Assembly (NCBI RefSeq): GCF_000763055.1
Contig: NZ_KN214136.1
Coordinates: 301,036 to 365,035 of the forward strand
Direction: 5' to 3'
Origin: Collinsella sp. 4_8_47FAA
GTDB taxonomy: Bacteria; Actinomycetota; Coriobacteriia; Coriobacteriales; Coriobacteriaceae
DNA: 64,000 nucleotides
Part shown: one piece after another, positions 25,496 to 34,600 of the stretch
Layout of the letters: each line of letters begins with the position of its first letter
Position numbering within the stretch: the stretch's first letter is position 1
Program-made: the position numbers and the translations under genes
Notes under the pieces: model-generated
Database searches by the model: none
What the model saw: the letters and a program-made list of their open reading frames with translations, nothing else
What the model was told of the DNA's origin: nothing

Positions 25496-27949
25496 ATGGC
25501 CGAGCAACTTTCGCTGTTTGGTTCGCTGGATCCGGAGGAGACTCCGGCGGCGCCGGCATCCGGTGCTGCCCCGGCCAAGCCCGAGCCTTCACCTGAGCCC
25601 ATTACCGCCTACACGAGCGTGGTTCTCGACATCCCCACCCGTGCGCTGTCTGAACCGTTTGCTTACGGCATTCCCGAGTCCCTTGCCGACGAGGCCCAGG
25701 TCGGATCGACGGTTCTGGTCCACTTTGGCAACCGTGCCGCCGCAGGCTACATTGTCGATATTGCGCCCGAGCTGGGCGACCTGCAAGGCAACAGGGCCCT
25801 CGATCCTGCGCGCATCAAGCCCGTCGAAGCCATCCTCAGCAAACCGCTCTTTACCGCCGAGGCTGCCCGTATCGCGCGCTGGATGAGCCGCGAGTACGTC
25901 GCGACGCTTTCTGAGTGCCTGCGCCTTTTCTTGCCTCCAGGCGGCAGCCCGCGCGTGGTCAAGGGCGATGACGGCGCATGGTCGGTTGAGCGCCCCGCCG
26001 TCAAGCCTATTCAAAACCGCTGGGTCATGCTCGCGCCCGAGGGCTTCGACTATACGCCGCCCAAGACCGCCGTGCGCCAGCGCCAGCTCATCGAGGCGCT
26101 CCAGTGCGGACCGGTCACGACGCGCGATCTCAACCTGCTCTACAACAGCATGTCGGCGACCATCAAGGCGCTCGAAAAACGCGGCGTCGTGGTGGTGGAG
26201 GAGCGCCGTGCCTGGCGCGGTTGCAGCGAGCAGACTTCGCTGTCCTCCGCGAGCGGCAAAGCGCCGGTCGCACTTACGAACGGCCAGCAGCAGGCGCTCG
26301 CGCAGATTGAGCGCGCCCGACTGGATGCGCACGGCGACGTGGTGCTCGTGGATGGTGTTACAGGCTCCGGCAAAACCGAGGTCTACCTTTCCGCTATCGA
26401 GCGCGTGCTCGCGGCAGGCCGCTCTGCCTGTGTGCTCGTGCCCGAGATCTCGCTGACGGCCCAGACCGTCGGCCGTTTTCGCTCGCGTTTTGGCGAGACG
26501 GTTGCGGTCTTTCACTCGCGTCTTTCTGCTGGCGAGCGTCTGGACCAATGGGATATGGTTGCCAGCGGGGCCGCGCGTGTGGTCGTGGGAGCCCGTTCGG
26601 CGCTCTTTTGCCCGCTCAGCGACCTTGGCCTCATCATCATCGACGAGGAGCACGAGACCAGTTACAAGCAGGGTTCCAGTCCGCGCTACCATGCGCGCGA
26701 GGTGGCGGCCGAGATGGCGCGCCGCTACCGCTGCCCGCTCGTGTTGGGCTCCGCCACGCCCTCGGCCGAGGCCCTCGATCGCTGCCGCCGTGGCACGTAT
26801 AACGGTGTCACCTGGACGCGCGTCGAGATGCCCGAGCGCCCGGGACACGCCGTGCTGCCTACGGTTCGCATTGCCGATCTGCGCCGTGAGTTTTCTCACG
26901 GCAGTCGCTCCATGTTCTCAAAACCGCTGATGGAAGGCCTGGAGCGTGTGGTCGAGCGCCGTGAAAAGGCCGTGCTGTTGCACAACCGCCGTGGCTTTGC
27001 GCCGTTCCTGATGTGCCGCGAGTGCGGCTGCGTCCCCACCTGCAACCACTGCTCCACCGCGCTTACATATCACGAGCGGACGCACACGCTGCAATGTCAC
27101 ACCTGCGGTTCGTCTTGGCGCGTGCAGCCGTATCCCGCGCCCACGAGCCGTTGCCCCAAATGTGGCAGTCGCTACCTGGCAAAAATGGGTCTGGGCACTC
27201 AGCAGATCGAGGACGCACTGCATCAGATGCTTCCCGAGGATGTCGCCATTATTCGCATGGATGCCGATTCCACGCGCGGAAAGGACGCGCACAAAAAGCT
27301 GCTTGAGCAGTTCGATGCCGCCGATTGCGCCGTGTTGCTGGGCACCCAAATGATCGCAAAGGGCCTCGACTTTCCCGAGGTCACGCTTGTGGGCGTGGTC
27401 AATGCCGACTTCGCCCTCAAGCTGCCCGACTTTCGCGCAGGGGAGCGCGCCTACGATCTGCTGGAGCAAGTCGCCGGCCGTGCCGGTCGTGGTGATCGCC
27501 CCGGCGAGGTCATCATCCAGACCTACCTGCCCGAGGACCCGGTCATTCGCGCCGTCGCTGAGCATGACCGTTCGATCTTTACCGACTACGACCTGGATCA
27601 GCGCCTCGACGCGCTGTACCCGCCGTTTGTTCGCCTGGTCAACATCTTGGTGTGGTCGGCGAACCGAGACGACGCGCAGAATTACATCGGACGCATCGCA
27701 AAGCTCCTCAAGCGCCGCTGGCATGCCGCCGCGCCCGACTTTTTGCGGGCGGGCAGCGCGGTGCCGCAGGTGCTGGGCCCGGCTTCGTGTGTAATCGAGA
27801 GAGCCAAGGACCGTTACCGCTTCCATCTGCTTGTGAAGTCGCCCGTGGGGTACCATGTCTCTGATGATATCGACGCCTGCCTCAAAGAGGTGGGCTCCGT
27901 GCGTGGCGTGAGCGTGAGCGTTGACGTCGACGCCTATGATTTGATGTAA
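25496..27949 (+). CDS. priA: Primosomal protein N' (replication restart helicase PriA)
   Basis: 3'-5' helicase that reloads the replisome at stalled forks. 817 residues. Helicase motif I is VDGVTGSGKTEVYLS, motif II IIIDEEHETSYKQ, and the motif III region is VLGSATPSAEA. The zinc-binding Cys cluster (CRECGCVPTCNHCSTAL, then CHTCG and CPKCG) lies about 505-560. GTQMIAKGLDFPEV and QVAGRAGRGDRPGEV are motifs V and VI. All expected cysteines are present, unlike in some actinobacterial pseudo-PriA proteins. The ATG follows AGGAGG. It is followed by def, fmt and rsmB, a widely conserved order. Confidence 0.95.
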   Translation: MAEQLSLFGSLDPEETPAAPASGAAPAKPEPSPEPITAYTSVVLDIPTRALSEPFAYGIPESLADEAQVGSTVLVHFGNRAAAGYIVDIAPELGDLQGNRALDPARIKPVEAILSKPLFTAEAARIARWMSREYVATLSECLRLFLPPGGSPRVVKGDDGAWSVERPAVKPIQNRWVMLAPEGFDYTPPKTAVRQRQLIEALQCGPVTTRDLNLLYNSMSATIKALEKRGVVVVEERRAWRGCSEQTSLSSASGKAPVALTNGQQQALAQIERARLDAHGDVVLVDGVTGSGKTEVYLSAIERVLAAGRSACVLVPEISLTAQTVGRFRSRFGETVAVFHSRLSAGERLDQWDMVASGAARVVVGARSALFCPLSDLGLIIIDEEHETSYKQGSSPRYHAREVAAEMARRYRCPLVLGSATPSAEALDRCRRGTYNGVTWTRVEMPERPGHAVLPTVRIADLRREFSHGSRSMFSKPLMEGLERVVERREKAVLLHNRRGFAPFLMCRECGCVPTCNHCSTALTYHERTHTLQCHTCGSSWRVQPYPAPTSRCPKCGSRYLAKMGLGTQQIEDALHQMLPEDVAIIRMDADSTRGKDAHKKLLEQFDAADCAVLLGTQMIAKGLDFPEVTLVGVVNADFALKLPDFRAGERAYDLLEQVAGRAGRGDRPGEVIIQTYLPEDPVIRAVAEHDRSIFTDYDLDQRLDALYPPFVRLVNILVWSANRDDAQNYIGRIAKLLKRRWHAAAPDFLRAGSAVPQVLGPASCVIERAKDRYRFHLLVKSPVGYHVSDDIDACLKEVGSVRGVSVSVDVDAYDLM

Positions 27950-27967
27950 CAACCCGAAAGGATGGCC

Positions 27968-28504
27968 ATGGAAGCCAACGGAATCGTACTGTCGCCCGAC
28001 CCTCGTCTGCGCCAGGAGTGCGCCGTCATCGAGGAGATCACCCCGGCGATCGAGGCGCTTGCCGAGAAGATGAAGAAGATGATGTTCGAGAACGGCGGCT
28101 GCGGCCTGGCTGCCCCGCAGATTGGCGAGCTTATTCAGCTCGTCACCATCGACTGCGACTACAGCGACAAGAATGACTATGATCCGTACGTGCTTATTAA
28201 TCCCGTCATTGTTGAGCAGAGCGACCATCTGGTGCCCTTTAGCGAGGGCTGCCTGTCCATCCCCGGCATTAGCTGCGAGATCGAGCGTCCCGACCATGTC
28301 GTCGTCGAGGCGTACGACTTGGATGCCAACCTGATTCGCTATGAGGCCTCGGGCGATCTGTTCTGCGTGTGCCTGCAGCACGAGATCGATCACTTGCACG
28401 GCAACACCATGTTTGAGCGACTGAAGCCCATGCAGAGGATCAAAGCAGTCAAGGAGTACCAGGACGCCCTAGCCCGCGGCGCTCGACCGGGCGAGACGGA
28501 GTAG
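27968..28504 (+). CDS. def: Peptide deformylase Def
   Basis: Removes the formyl group from nascent proteins; metal-dependent, cytoplasmic. 178 residues. All three motifs are present: GCGLAAPQIG, EGCLSIPG with the metal-binding Cys, and HEIDHLHG with two His and the catalytic Glu. ATG 27968 is preferred over the ATG six bases earlier because GAAAGG (27956-27961) is then correctly spaced. It lies 18 bases after priA. It pairs functionally with fmt downstream. Confidence 0.95.
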   Translation: MEANGIVLSPDPRLRQECAVIEEITPAIEALAEKMKKMMFENGGCGLAAPQIGELIQLVTIDCDYSDKNDYDPYVLINPVIVEQSDHLVPFSEGCLSIPGISCEIERPDHVVVEAYDLDANLIRYEASGDLFCVCLQHEIDHLHGNTMFERLKPMQRIKAVKEYQDALARGARPGETE

Positions 28505-28512
28505 GTTTGTCC

Positions 28513-28608
28513 GTCCCCGGGGCGCCCGCCTATATCATCCCGTGCTCAAACATTCTCGCTGCGCTGCGAAACTGCGCGCGAGACGATATAGGCGGGCGCC
28601 CCGGGGAC
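28513..28608. repeat. Long-armed inverted repeat, 24-base perfect arms
   Basis: Left arm 28513-28536 begins GTCCCCGGGGCGCCCGCC and is perfectly inverted at 28585-28608 around a 48-base loop. It begins nine bases after the def stop. Same design as the element at 22046. The gap 28505-28825 holds this repeat and then about 215 bases with no recognisable gene or strong promoter. An open frame at 28623-28820 lacks a credible ribosome site and homology. Confidence 0.85.
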
Positions 28609-28825
28609 TACGTTGACGCTGCTTGACTCGCCCGGGTGCCGTCGGGCCAGGGAAGGGCGTCTTCGCTGATAGGTGCTTTGTTGGGAGGGCTGCTTTTATG
28701 CGGCTCTTTCTTTGGTTTTGGGTATATTTGTTCTTGTTGAACTGTTCTTGCGGCAGGGCGCGCTTGCGACCTGGAACGCTATTTTGTAGCCGTCTCGGCT
28801 CGTTATTGAGAGGAGACTAACTTTT

Positions 28826-29746
28826 ATGCGTATTGTGTTTATGGGTACGCCTGATTTTGCTGTGCCTTCGCTGGTTTCGCTTGTTGAGGCTGGGAATGAG
28901 ATTGCGCTTGTTATTACTCGCCCTGATGCTGTTCGTGGGCGTGGTAAGAAACTTGAGCCTTCTCCTGTTAAGGCTAAGGCGCTTGAGTTGGGGTTGCCGG
29001 TTGTTGAAGCTAATCGTATGACGGCCGAGGTTGTTGAGGCACTTCAGGCTGCCCGGGCTGAAATATTCTGCGTGGCTGCTTATGGGTGCATTTTGCCCGA
29101 TGAGGTGCTGCATATGGCGCCGCTCGGCATTGTGAATGTTCATGCGTCCTTGCTGCCTCGTTGGCGTGGGGCTGCTCCTATTCAGCGTGCGATTCTCGCT
29201 GGTGACGAGGTTGCTGGCGTTTCTATCATGCGCATCGGGCATGGCGTGGATACTGGCGCTTATTGTGCTCAGGCTTCCACGTCGGTTGCCGTTAAGCATG
29301 CTGAGGCGCTGACCATGGAGCTTGCTGAGCTTGGCGGTAAATTGCTTGCCGATACGCTTCCTTCGCTTTCCGATGGCACCGCCGTGTGGACTGAGCAGGA
29401 TGAGTCGCTTGTTACCCATGCCGCCAAGATTTCTAAGCAGGAGATGCGTCTTGATCCGCAGATGGGGGCGCTCAATTGCGTGCGTCATGTGCTGGCCTCG
29501 TCCGATACCGCGCCTGCTCGTTGCGTGATTGCCGGCAAGAGCGTGCGTGTGCTCGATGCTGCGCTGGCCGATGTGTCGCTTGGCGAGGGCGCCGTTGACG
29601 TTAAGAACAAGCGTGTTTACCTTGGTCTTTCCGATGGCTCGGTTGAATTGCTCGAGGTTAAGCCCGATGGCAAGCGTGCTATGTCTGCTTCTGCCTGGGC
29701 TGCTGGCCTGCAGGGCGCCGATCTTTCGTGGGGTGTTTTGTCATGA
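28826..29746 (+). CDS. fmt: Methionyl-tRNA formyltransferase Fmt
   Basis: Formylates initiator Met-tRNA using 10-formyl-tetrahydrofolate. 306 residues. Motifs: RIVFMGTPDFAVPSL at the N-terminus, LPRWRGAAPIQRAI with the SLLP-type loop (HASLLPRWRG), and the GVSIMRIGHGVDTG segment. The C-terminal OB-like domain is present. The ATG follows GAGAGGAG by ten bases. Codons end in T far more often than in the flanking GC-rich genes (GTT, GCT, CTT dominate). It overlaps rsmB by ATGA. Confidence 0.95.
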   Translation: MRIVFMGTPDFAVPSLVSLVEAGNEIALVITRPDAVRGRGKKLEPSPVKAKALELGLPVVEANRMTAEVVEALQAARAEIFCVAAYGCILPDEVLHMAPLGIVNVHASLLPRWRGAAPIQRAILAGDEVAGVSIMRIGHGVDTGAYCAQASTSVAVKHAEALTMELAELGGKLLADTLPSLSDGTAVWTEQDESLVTHAAKISKQEMRLDPQMGALNCVRHVLASSDTAPARCVIAGKSVRVLDAALADVSLGEGAVDVKNKRVYLGLSDGSVELLEVKPDGKRAMSASAWAAGLQGADLSWGVLS

Positions 29747-31143
29747 GCAAGCTGTCACCCGCGCGCAAGCTTGCGCTCGATGTATTGATGGAGGCCGATC
29801 GCCGCGGTATGTATGCACGCGACGTGTTGTCTTCCCGTGCTTCTGCCAAGGCCATTGATCAACGCGATTCCGCGTTTGCCGCTCGCTTGGCGCTGGGTGT
29901 CGCCGCCACGCAGGGTATTTTGGACGAGCTTCTCGATCAGTTTCTCGATAAGCCTAAAAAGGTTGCGCCGCGTGTTCGCATGGCGCTTCGTATCTCGGCC
30001 TTCGAGATGCTCTACCTTCATACCCCAGGCCGCGTTGCCGTAAGTCAGGGTGTTGAGCTGGTGCGCAGCGGAGCTAAGTCCGCCGCTGGCTTGGCCAATG
30101 CTGTACTGCATAAGGTTGCGGACAATGTTGAGGACTTTGCTACTGCATCCGATGTGGATGAGTCTGAGCGACGCTTGGTACGTCTGTCGCGCCTGATGGG
30201 TCTGCCGCGTTGGCTGTGCGCTCGTATTATGGCATCGTTCGACACGCCTGAGGGTGCGCTTAACTTTGCTGGCAATCTGGCCCCCGCCCCGCTGGCCCTG
30301 CATGAGAACGCCTTTGCGACCAAGGCCGACCCGTATATCTCGCAGCTCGTTGCGCCTGTCTTCCCGGGCTGCCATGCCCCGGTTGATGCCCAGGTTACCG
30401 TTGCTTCGGGTGTGTTTGAGCGTGCTGCCGCGGTGGCCTCGGACCTTAACGCCCAGCTCATTGCCACGGCAGCCACGCGCCCCGGAAGCTGCCTTGAGAT
30501 TGGTGCCGGTCGTGGCACCAAGACCTATGTGATGATGTGCCAGGCCAAGCGTGCGGGCTATGAGCGTCAGCATACGGCGCTTGATCTTCATGACCGTAAG
30601 TGCGACCTGAATCTCGCGCGCCTTCACAAGGCGGGTATTCAGGGCGTTCGTACGGTTTCGGGTGATGCCTGCGAGCTTGATGAGGTGCTCACATCGTTTG
30701 ATGCCATGCTTGGCGAGCCGGTTAAGTTCGACACGGTTTTTATCGATGCGCCGTGCTCGGGCACCGGCACCATGCGCCGTCATCCCGAGATCCCTTGGCG
30801 ACTGACCGAAAAGGACGTGACGGTTGAGCTGCCCAAACTGCAGCTGACAATGCTCAAGGAAGCTGCCGCGCGCGTGGCTACCGGCGGCGAGCTCATCTAT
30901 GCGACGTGCTCGGTCTTCGACGAGGAGAACACACAGGTGGTGGACGCGTTCCTTGCTTCTCCCGAGGGTTCCGGCTTTAGCGTGGCGCCGCTTTCCAAAG
31001 CACAGATTCTGCAACTCCCCGAGTTCGATCAGGCCAAGAAGCTCGTATCCGTACGCCAGAACGATCGAGGCCTCTTCCAAAGCGTCCCTGTAAACGCCGA
31101 CTCCTACGACGGCCACTTCTGCGCCAGACTGGTCCACAAGTAA
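29743..31143 (+). CDS. rsmB: 16S rRNA m5C967 methyltransferase RsmB
   Basis: SAM-dependent methylation of a cytosine in 16S rRNA. 466 residues. The N-terminal NusB-like RNA-binding domain (about 1-145) includes GLANAVLHKVADN. The C-terminal Rossmann methyltransferase has CLEIGAGRGTKTYVM for SAM. The two cysteines typical of RNA m5C methyltransferases are in IDAPCSGTGTMRRHPEI and YATCSVFDEEN. The start overlaps the fmt stop (ATGA). T-ending codons continue from fmt into its first half. Confidence 0.93.
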   Translation: MSKLSPARKLALDVLMEADRRGMYARDVLSSRASAKAIDQRDSAFAARLALGVAATQGILDELLDQFLDKPKKVAPRVRMALRISAFEMLYLHTPGRVAVSQGVELVRSGAKSAAGLANAVLHKVADNVEDFATASDVDESERRLVRLSRLMGLPRWLCARIMASFDTPEGALNFAGNLAPAPLALHENAFATKADPYISQLVAPVFPGCHAPVDAQVTVASGVFERAAAVASDLNAQLIATAATRPGSCLEIGAGRGTKTYVMMCQAKRAGYERQHTALDLHDRKCDLNLARLHKAGIQGVRTVSGDACELDEVLTSFDAMLGEPVKFDTVFIDAPCSGTGTMRRHPEIPWRLTEKDVTVELPKLQLTMLKEAAARVATGGELIYATCSVFDEENTQVVDAFLASPEGSGFSVAPLSKAQILQLPEFDQAKKLVSVRQNDRGLFQSVPVNADSYDGHFCARLVHK

Positions 31144-31148
31144 CGACT

Positions 31149-31216
31149 AAGTTGCGGTGAAATAGGGATTGAAAAGCCGCTTCTGTCCGCCAAACAGTCC
31201 TTATTTCACCGCAACT
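31149..31216. repeat. Palindromic repeat, family A copy 2
   Basis: Arms AAGTTGCGGTGAAAT (31149-31163) and ATTTCACCGCAACT (31203-31216), with an intervening loop of about 39 bases. It lies six bases after the rsmB stop. The loop differs from copy 1 except near both arm edges, where CAGTCC precedes the right arm in both. A conserved stem with a variable loop points to a mobile or RNA-structured element. Confidence 0.8.
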
Positions 31217-31266
31217 CACAAGGAAACCTGGGTAGCTTGATTAGCTACCCATAGAGCAAAGAAATA

Positions 31267-31294
31267 GCCCCGCGATCGGCGTTGATCGCGGGGC
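31267..31294. terminator. Bidirectional hairpin between rsmB and the zinc-ribbon gene
   Basis: Perfect 11-base arms GCCCCGCGATC (31267-31277) and GATCGCGGGGC (31284-31294), 6-base loop. It is followed by CGCGTTGTTTC on the plus strand and TATTTCTTTG on the minus strand. Placed between convergent genes, it probably terminates both. Confidence 0.7.
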
Positions 31295-31304
31295 CGCGTT
31301 GTTT

Positions 31305-31541
31305 CTAGCGGCTATGCGGGTAGTTGGCGCAGCAGCCACTGGTGGCGTTGGTACTGGAGCCGCCGCTTCGTTGATCGGTGTTGTAGAAACCGCTGCCCTC
31401 AAATTTTATGCCGCTGGCTGAGAACGTCTTGGCCGCCGGGGCACCGCAGCTGGGGCACACGACCTCGGGGGTCTCGGACATGGGATGCTCAACCTCAAAC
31501 ACGTTGCCGCAGCTCGAGCACTTGTAATCGTAGCGCGCCAT
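31305..31541 (-). CDS. FmdB-family small zinc-ribbon protein
   Basis: 78 residues. It begins MARYDYKCSSCGNVFEV and has a second pair VCPSCGAPA, giving a CxxC...CxxC zinc ribbon as in the FmdB/CxxC_CXXC_SSSS family. A Gly/Ser/Cys-rich tail follows (SGGSSTNATSGCC), also seen in this family. The true role is unknown; the regulator name derives from one methylotroph protein. A single-gene unit with an AAGGAAG-type ribosome site. The downstream hairpin separates it from rsmB. Confidence 0.8.
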   Translation of the reverse strand: MARYDYKCSSCGNVFEVEHPMSETPEVVCPSCGAPAAKTFSASGIKFEGSGFYNTDQRSGGSSTNATSGCCANYPHSR

Positions 31542-31630
31542 AAATACTTCCTTTTCAGCACAAAGCGGGCAGATTACTCTGCCCGCAAAAATTCAAACGT
31601 CTGTAACTGTACCCTATATCGGGGGTTTTA

Positions 31631-34600
31631 TCACGCTTCGCCCCAGAATCTATGGTTGTTGCGCAGGAGCCGCGCGGTTTTGCCCTCGGCGGCTGCAATG
31701 TCCGCCTCGTCAGCCTGCCAGGTCCAGTTGCCCGTGGCCACGCCCGGCACGTTCATGCGTGCGTCGTCGCCCAGCCCCAGCACGTCCTGCAGCGGCATCA
31801 TCACCAGGGGAGCGTCGCTTGCTAGCGCGTCGCTCATCAGCTTGGCCGCCACCTCAACACCGCTCGGTTCATCGCCGCCCGCAAAAGAACGCGTACACCA
31901 GCCGGCGAGCGTCGACGTGTCGTGCGTCGAGGTGTACAGAATCTTGCCGGGCGTGGGATGCACACCGCAACGAACGTCGTAGTCGCTAAACTCCAGCACG
32001 TCCATGCCGGGGAAACCGCAGGTCGATGCCATGGCGCGAACACCGGGCGTCAGATAGCCCAAGTCCTCAGCGATAAAGTTGAGCGGACCCAGCTCGTCAT
32101 AAGCGGTCTGGAACAGGTCCTTGCCCGGTCCCGCCAACCAGCGACCTTCGGCGCAAGCCTTGCCTGCGGGGATACTAAAGTAACTGTGGAATCCCAGGAA
32201 GTGATCCAGGCGCACGCGGTCGTAGAGCGAAAACGCACGACGCAGGCGATCCATCCACCAGCTATAGCCGTTCTGCTTCATGTGGTCCCAGCGGAACGTC
32301 GGGTTGCCCCACACCTGGCCCTCGGGCGCAAAGTTGTCGGGCGGCGCGCCGGAAATCTCGATTGCCTTGCCGGTATCGGACAGCCAGAAGTTCTCAGGTT
32401 CGCTCCACGCGTCTGCCGAATCGTCGGACACGTACATAGGAATATCGCCGATAACCTCGATGCCCTTCTTGTGCGCATAGTTCATGAGCTCGCACCAAGC
32501 CAAGTCAAAGCGGTACTGCATGTACGCCTGAAGCTCGGCCTCGTTGTGGAAGCGCTTGTCGTCGATCAGATGCTCGTTGTAGCGCGCGACATCTGCCGGC
32601 CAATCGTGGCGCGACTCGCCCTCAAAGTACTTTTTGACGGCCATATAGACGCAGTATTTCTCGAGCCAATCGGCATTGCGATGCTTAAACGCGGTGTACA
32701 GCGGGTCAGCATCCTCGCCGCCGCGGGCCTTCCAGGTCTCAAAGTCGGCTGCCAGCTCCTCGTGGCTCTCGGGTAGGAGGTCGATATTGCCTGCAAAGGC
32801 CGAAGGACCGGCGTAAGGGGAGCGGAAGAAGTCCGTGGGGTTGACGGGAAGAACCTGCCAGTAGCGCATGCCCATGGCGGCCAGATGGTCGATAAAGCGA
32901 CGCGTGGGCGCACCGATCGTACCGGGTTTGCCGTCGTCGGTCGGCACCGATGTGATATGGCACACAACACCCGCACCGTGATCGAGCGGCTCCTGCAGGC
33001 GCTGCTCGGCGTGGTGATAGATGATCGACGAACCCAGTGGGTACAGGTCGAGCGTGACCGTACCGTTGTGGATCTCGCACTCGTGACCGCTAATCACATC
33101 GCTCGCGCATTCGCCGAGCGCCGGAATCGTCACGCGATGTGAATTGCGCAGGCTGCGGTTGATGATGACGGTCGCGGACTCGCCGTCTTTACCGGTACGG
33201 TTGTAGGCCAGCACCTCGTCATTGAGCGCGAAGGCCTTGATTTCACCGTCGATCATAAACGGCAGCGCGCGGCGCACAGCAGATGCGTTCTTGACGATCG
33301 CGAACGTATCGAAGTCGTGCAGGTCTTCCTTGGTCGGCATGGTGCGGCGATTACCCGGATCGGTGAGTCCCTCCAAGCCGTACTCGTCACCGTAATAGAT
33401 TGAGGGAACGCCCGGGAACGTCATCTGCATGAGCGTCGCCAGCCAAAAGCGGCTCTTGGCCAGGCCCATGGAGTTCTCGTCCAGGCGCCATTTGCTGCGC
33501 TCACTCTCGGGCAGCTGCGACTCGTCGGGGCCACCGCCGAGCACCGAGATAATGCGCGGGCGGTCGTGGCTCGACAGCAGATTGAGCGCGCAGGACAGGG
33601 CTTCGCGTGGATAGTTCTCACGCAGGGTTTCGATATCCTCGGCTGCCTGGTAGGCGTTCTTGTAGCCCATCAAAAAGCCGATGACCATGTCGCGGAAGGG
33701 GTAGTCCATGGCGGAGTCGAGCTCAGAGCCCTGCAGGTAGCGGCGCAAATGACCATAGCTGATCTTGTTGGAGGCGTCTTCCCAGACCTCGCCGAGCAGC
33801 AGCGCGTCGGGCTTCTCGGCGAGCACGGCTTTTTTGATCTCGGCCAGGAAGTCGTCGGAAAGCTCGTCGGCCACATCCAGGCGCCAGCCGTGAGCGCCGG
33901 CGCGCAGCCATTTACGAATAACGCCGTCCTTGCCCAGGAGCCGCTCGCGTACCAACTCGGAGCTCTCATTGATGGCGGGCATATTGCCCACGCCCCACCA
34001 ACAGTCGTACGAGCCGTCCTCGTGGAAATAAAACGCATCGCGCCACGGCGAGTCCTCGCTCTGCCATGCACCGACGCCGGGATAGTTGCCGTAGCGGTTA
34101 AAGTAGATCGAGTCGTCGCCCGTATGGTTGAAGACGCCGTCCAGGATGATGGAAATGCCCAGCTTCTCGGCTGCCTCGCACAGCTCAGTAAAGTCCTGCT
34201 CAGTGCCCAGAATCGGATCGATCTTGGTGTAATCGGCTGTGTCGTAGCGGTGGTTGCTCGCGGCTTCAAAAATGGGGTTGAGGTAGATGGCTGTAAAGCC
34301 CAGCTCGGCGATGCGAGGCAGGTCTTCCTGGATACCCTTGAGCGATCCGCCGTAGAAGTCCCAGGTCTTGATGGAGCCGTCCTCGGCGCGCTCGTAAACG
34401 GGCGGCTCGTTCCAGTCCTCGACCATCCGGCGCTGGATTCCGTTGCGCGGTTTTTCGACCTCGGCCAGCGTGCGCTCGCGCCAGTGCTCGTCGCGGGCAT
34501 AGCGATCGGGGAAGATCTGGTAGACCATTCCGCGCTCGTACCACTCGGGTCGAACTTCGCGGTGCTTGTAGACGGTGACCTGGAATGACGGCACCTCGGC

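Noticed and set aside
23964..25592. Open antisense frame of over 500 codons across gltX
   Set aside because: GltX carries all family motifs on the plus strand; the antisense frame has no recognisable domain and arises from GC-biased third codon positions.
28623..28820. 65-codon plus-strand frame before fmt
   Set aside because: No family features and no good ribosome-binding site; the region looks like a leader or spacer.
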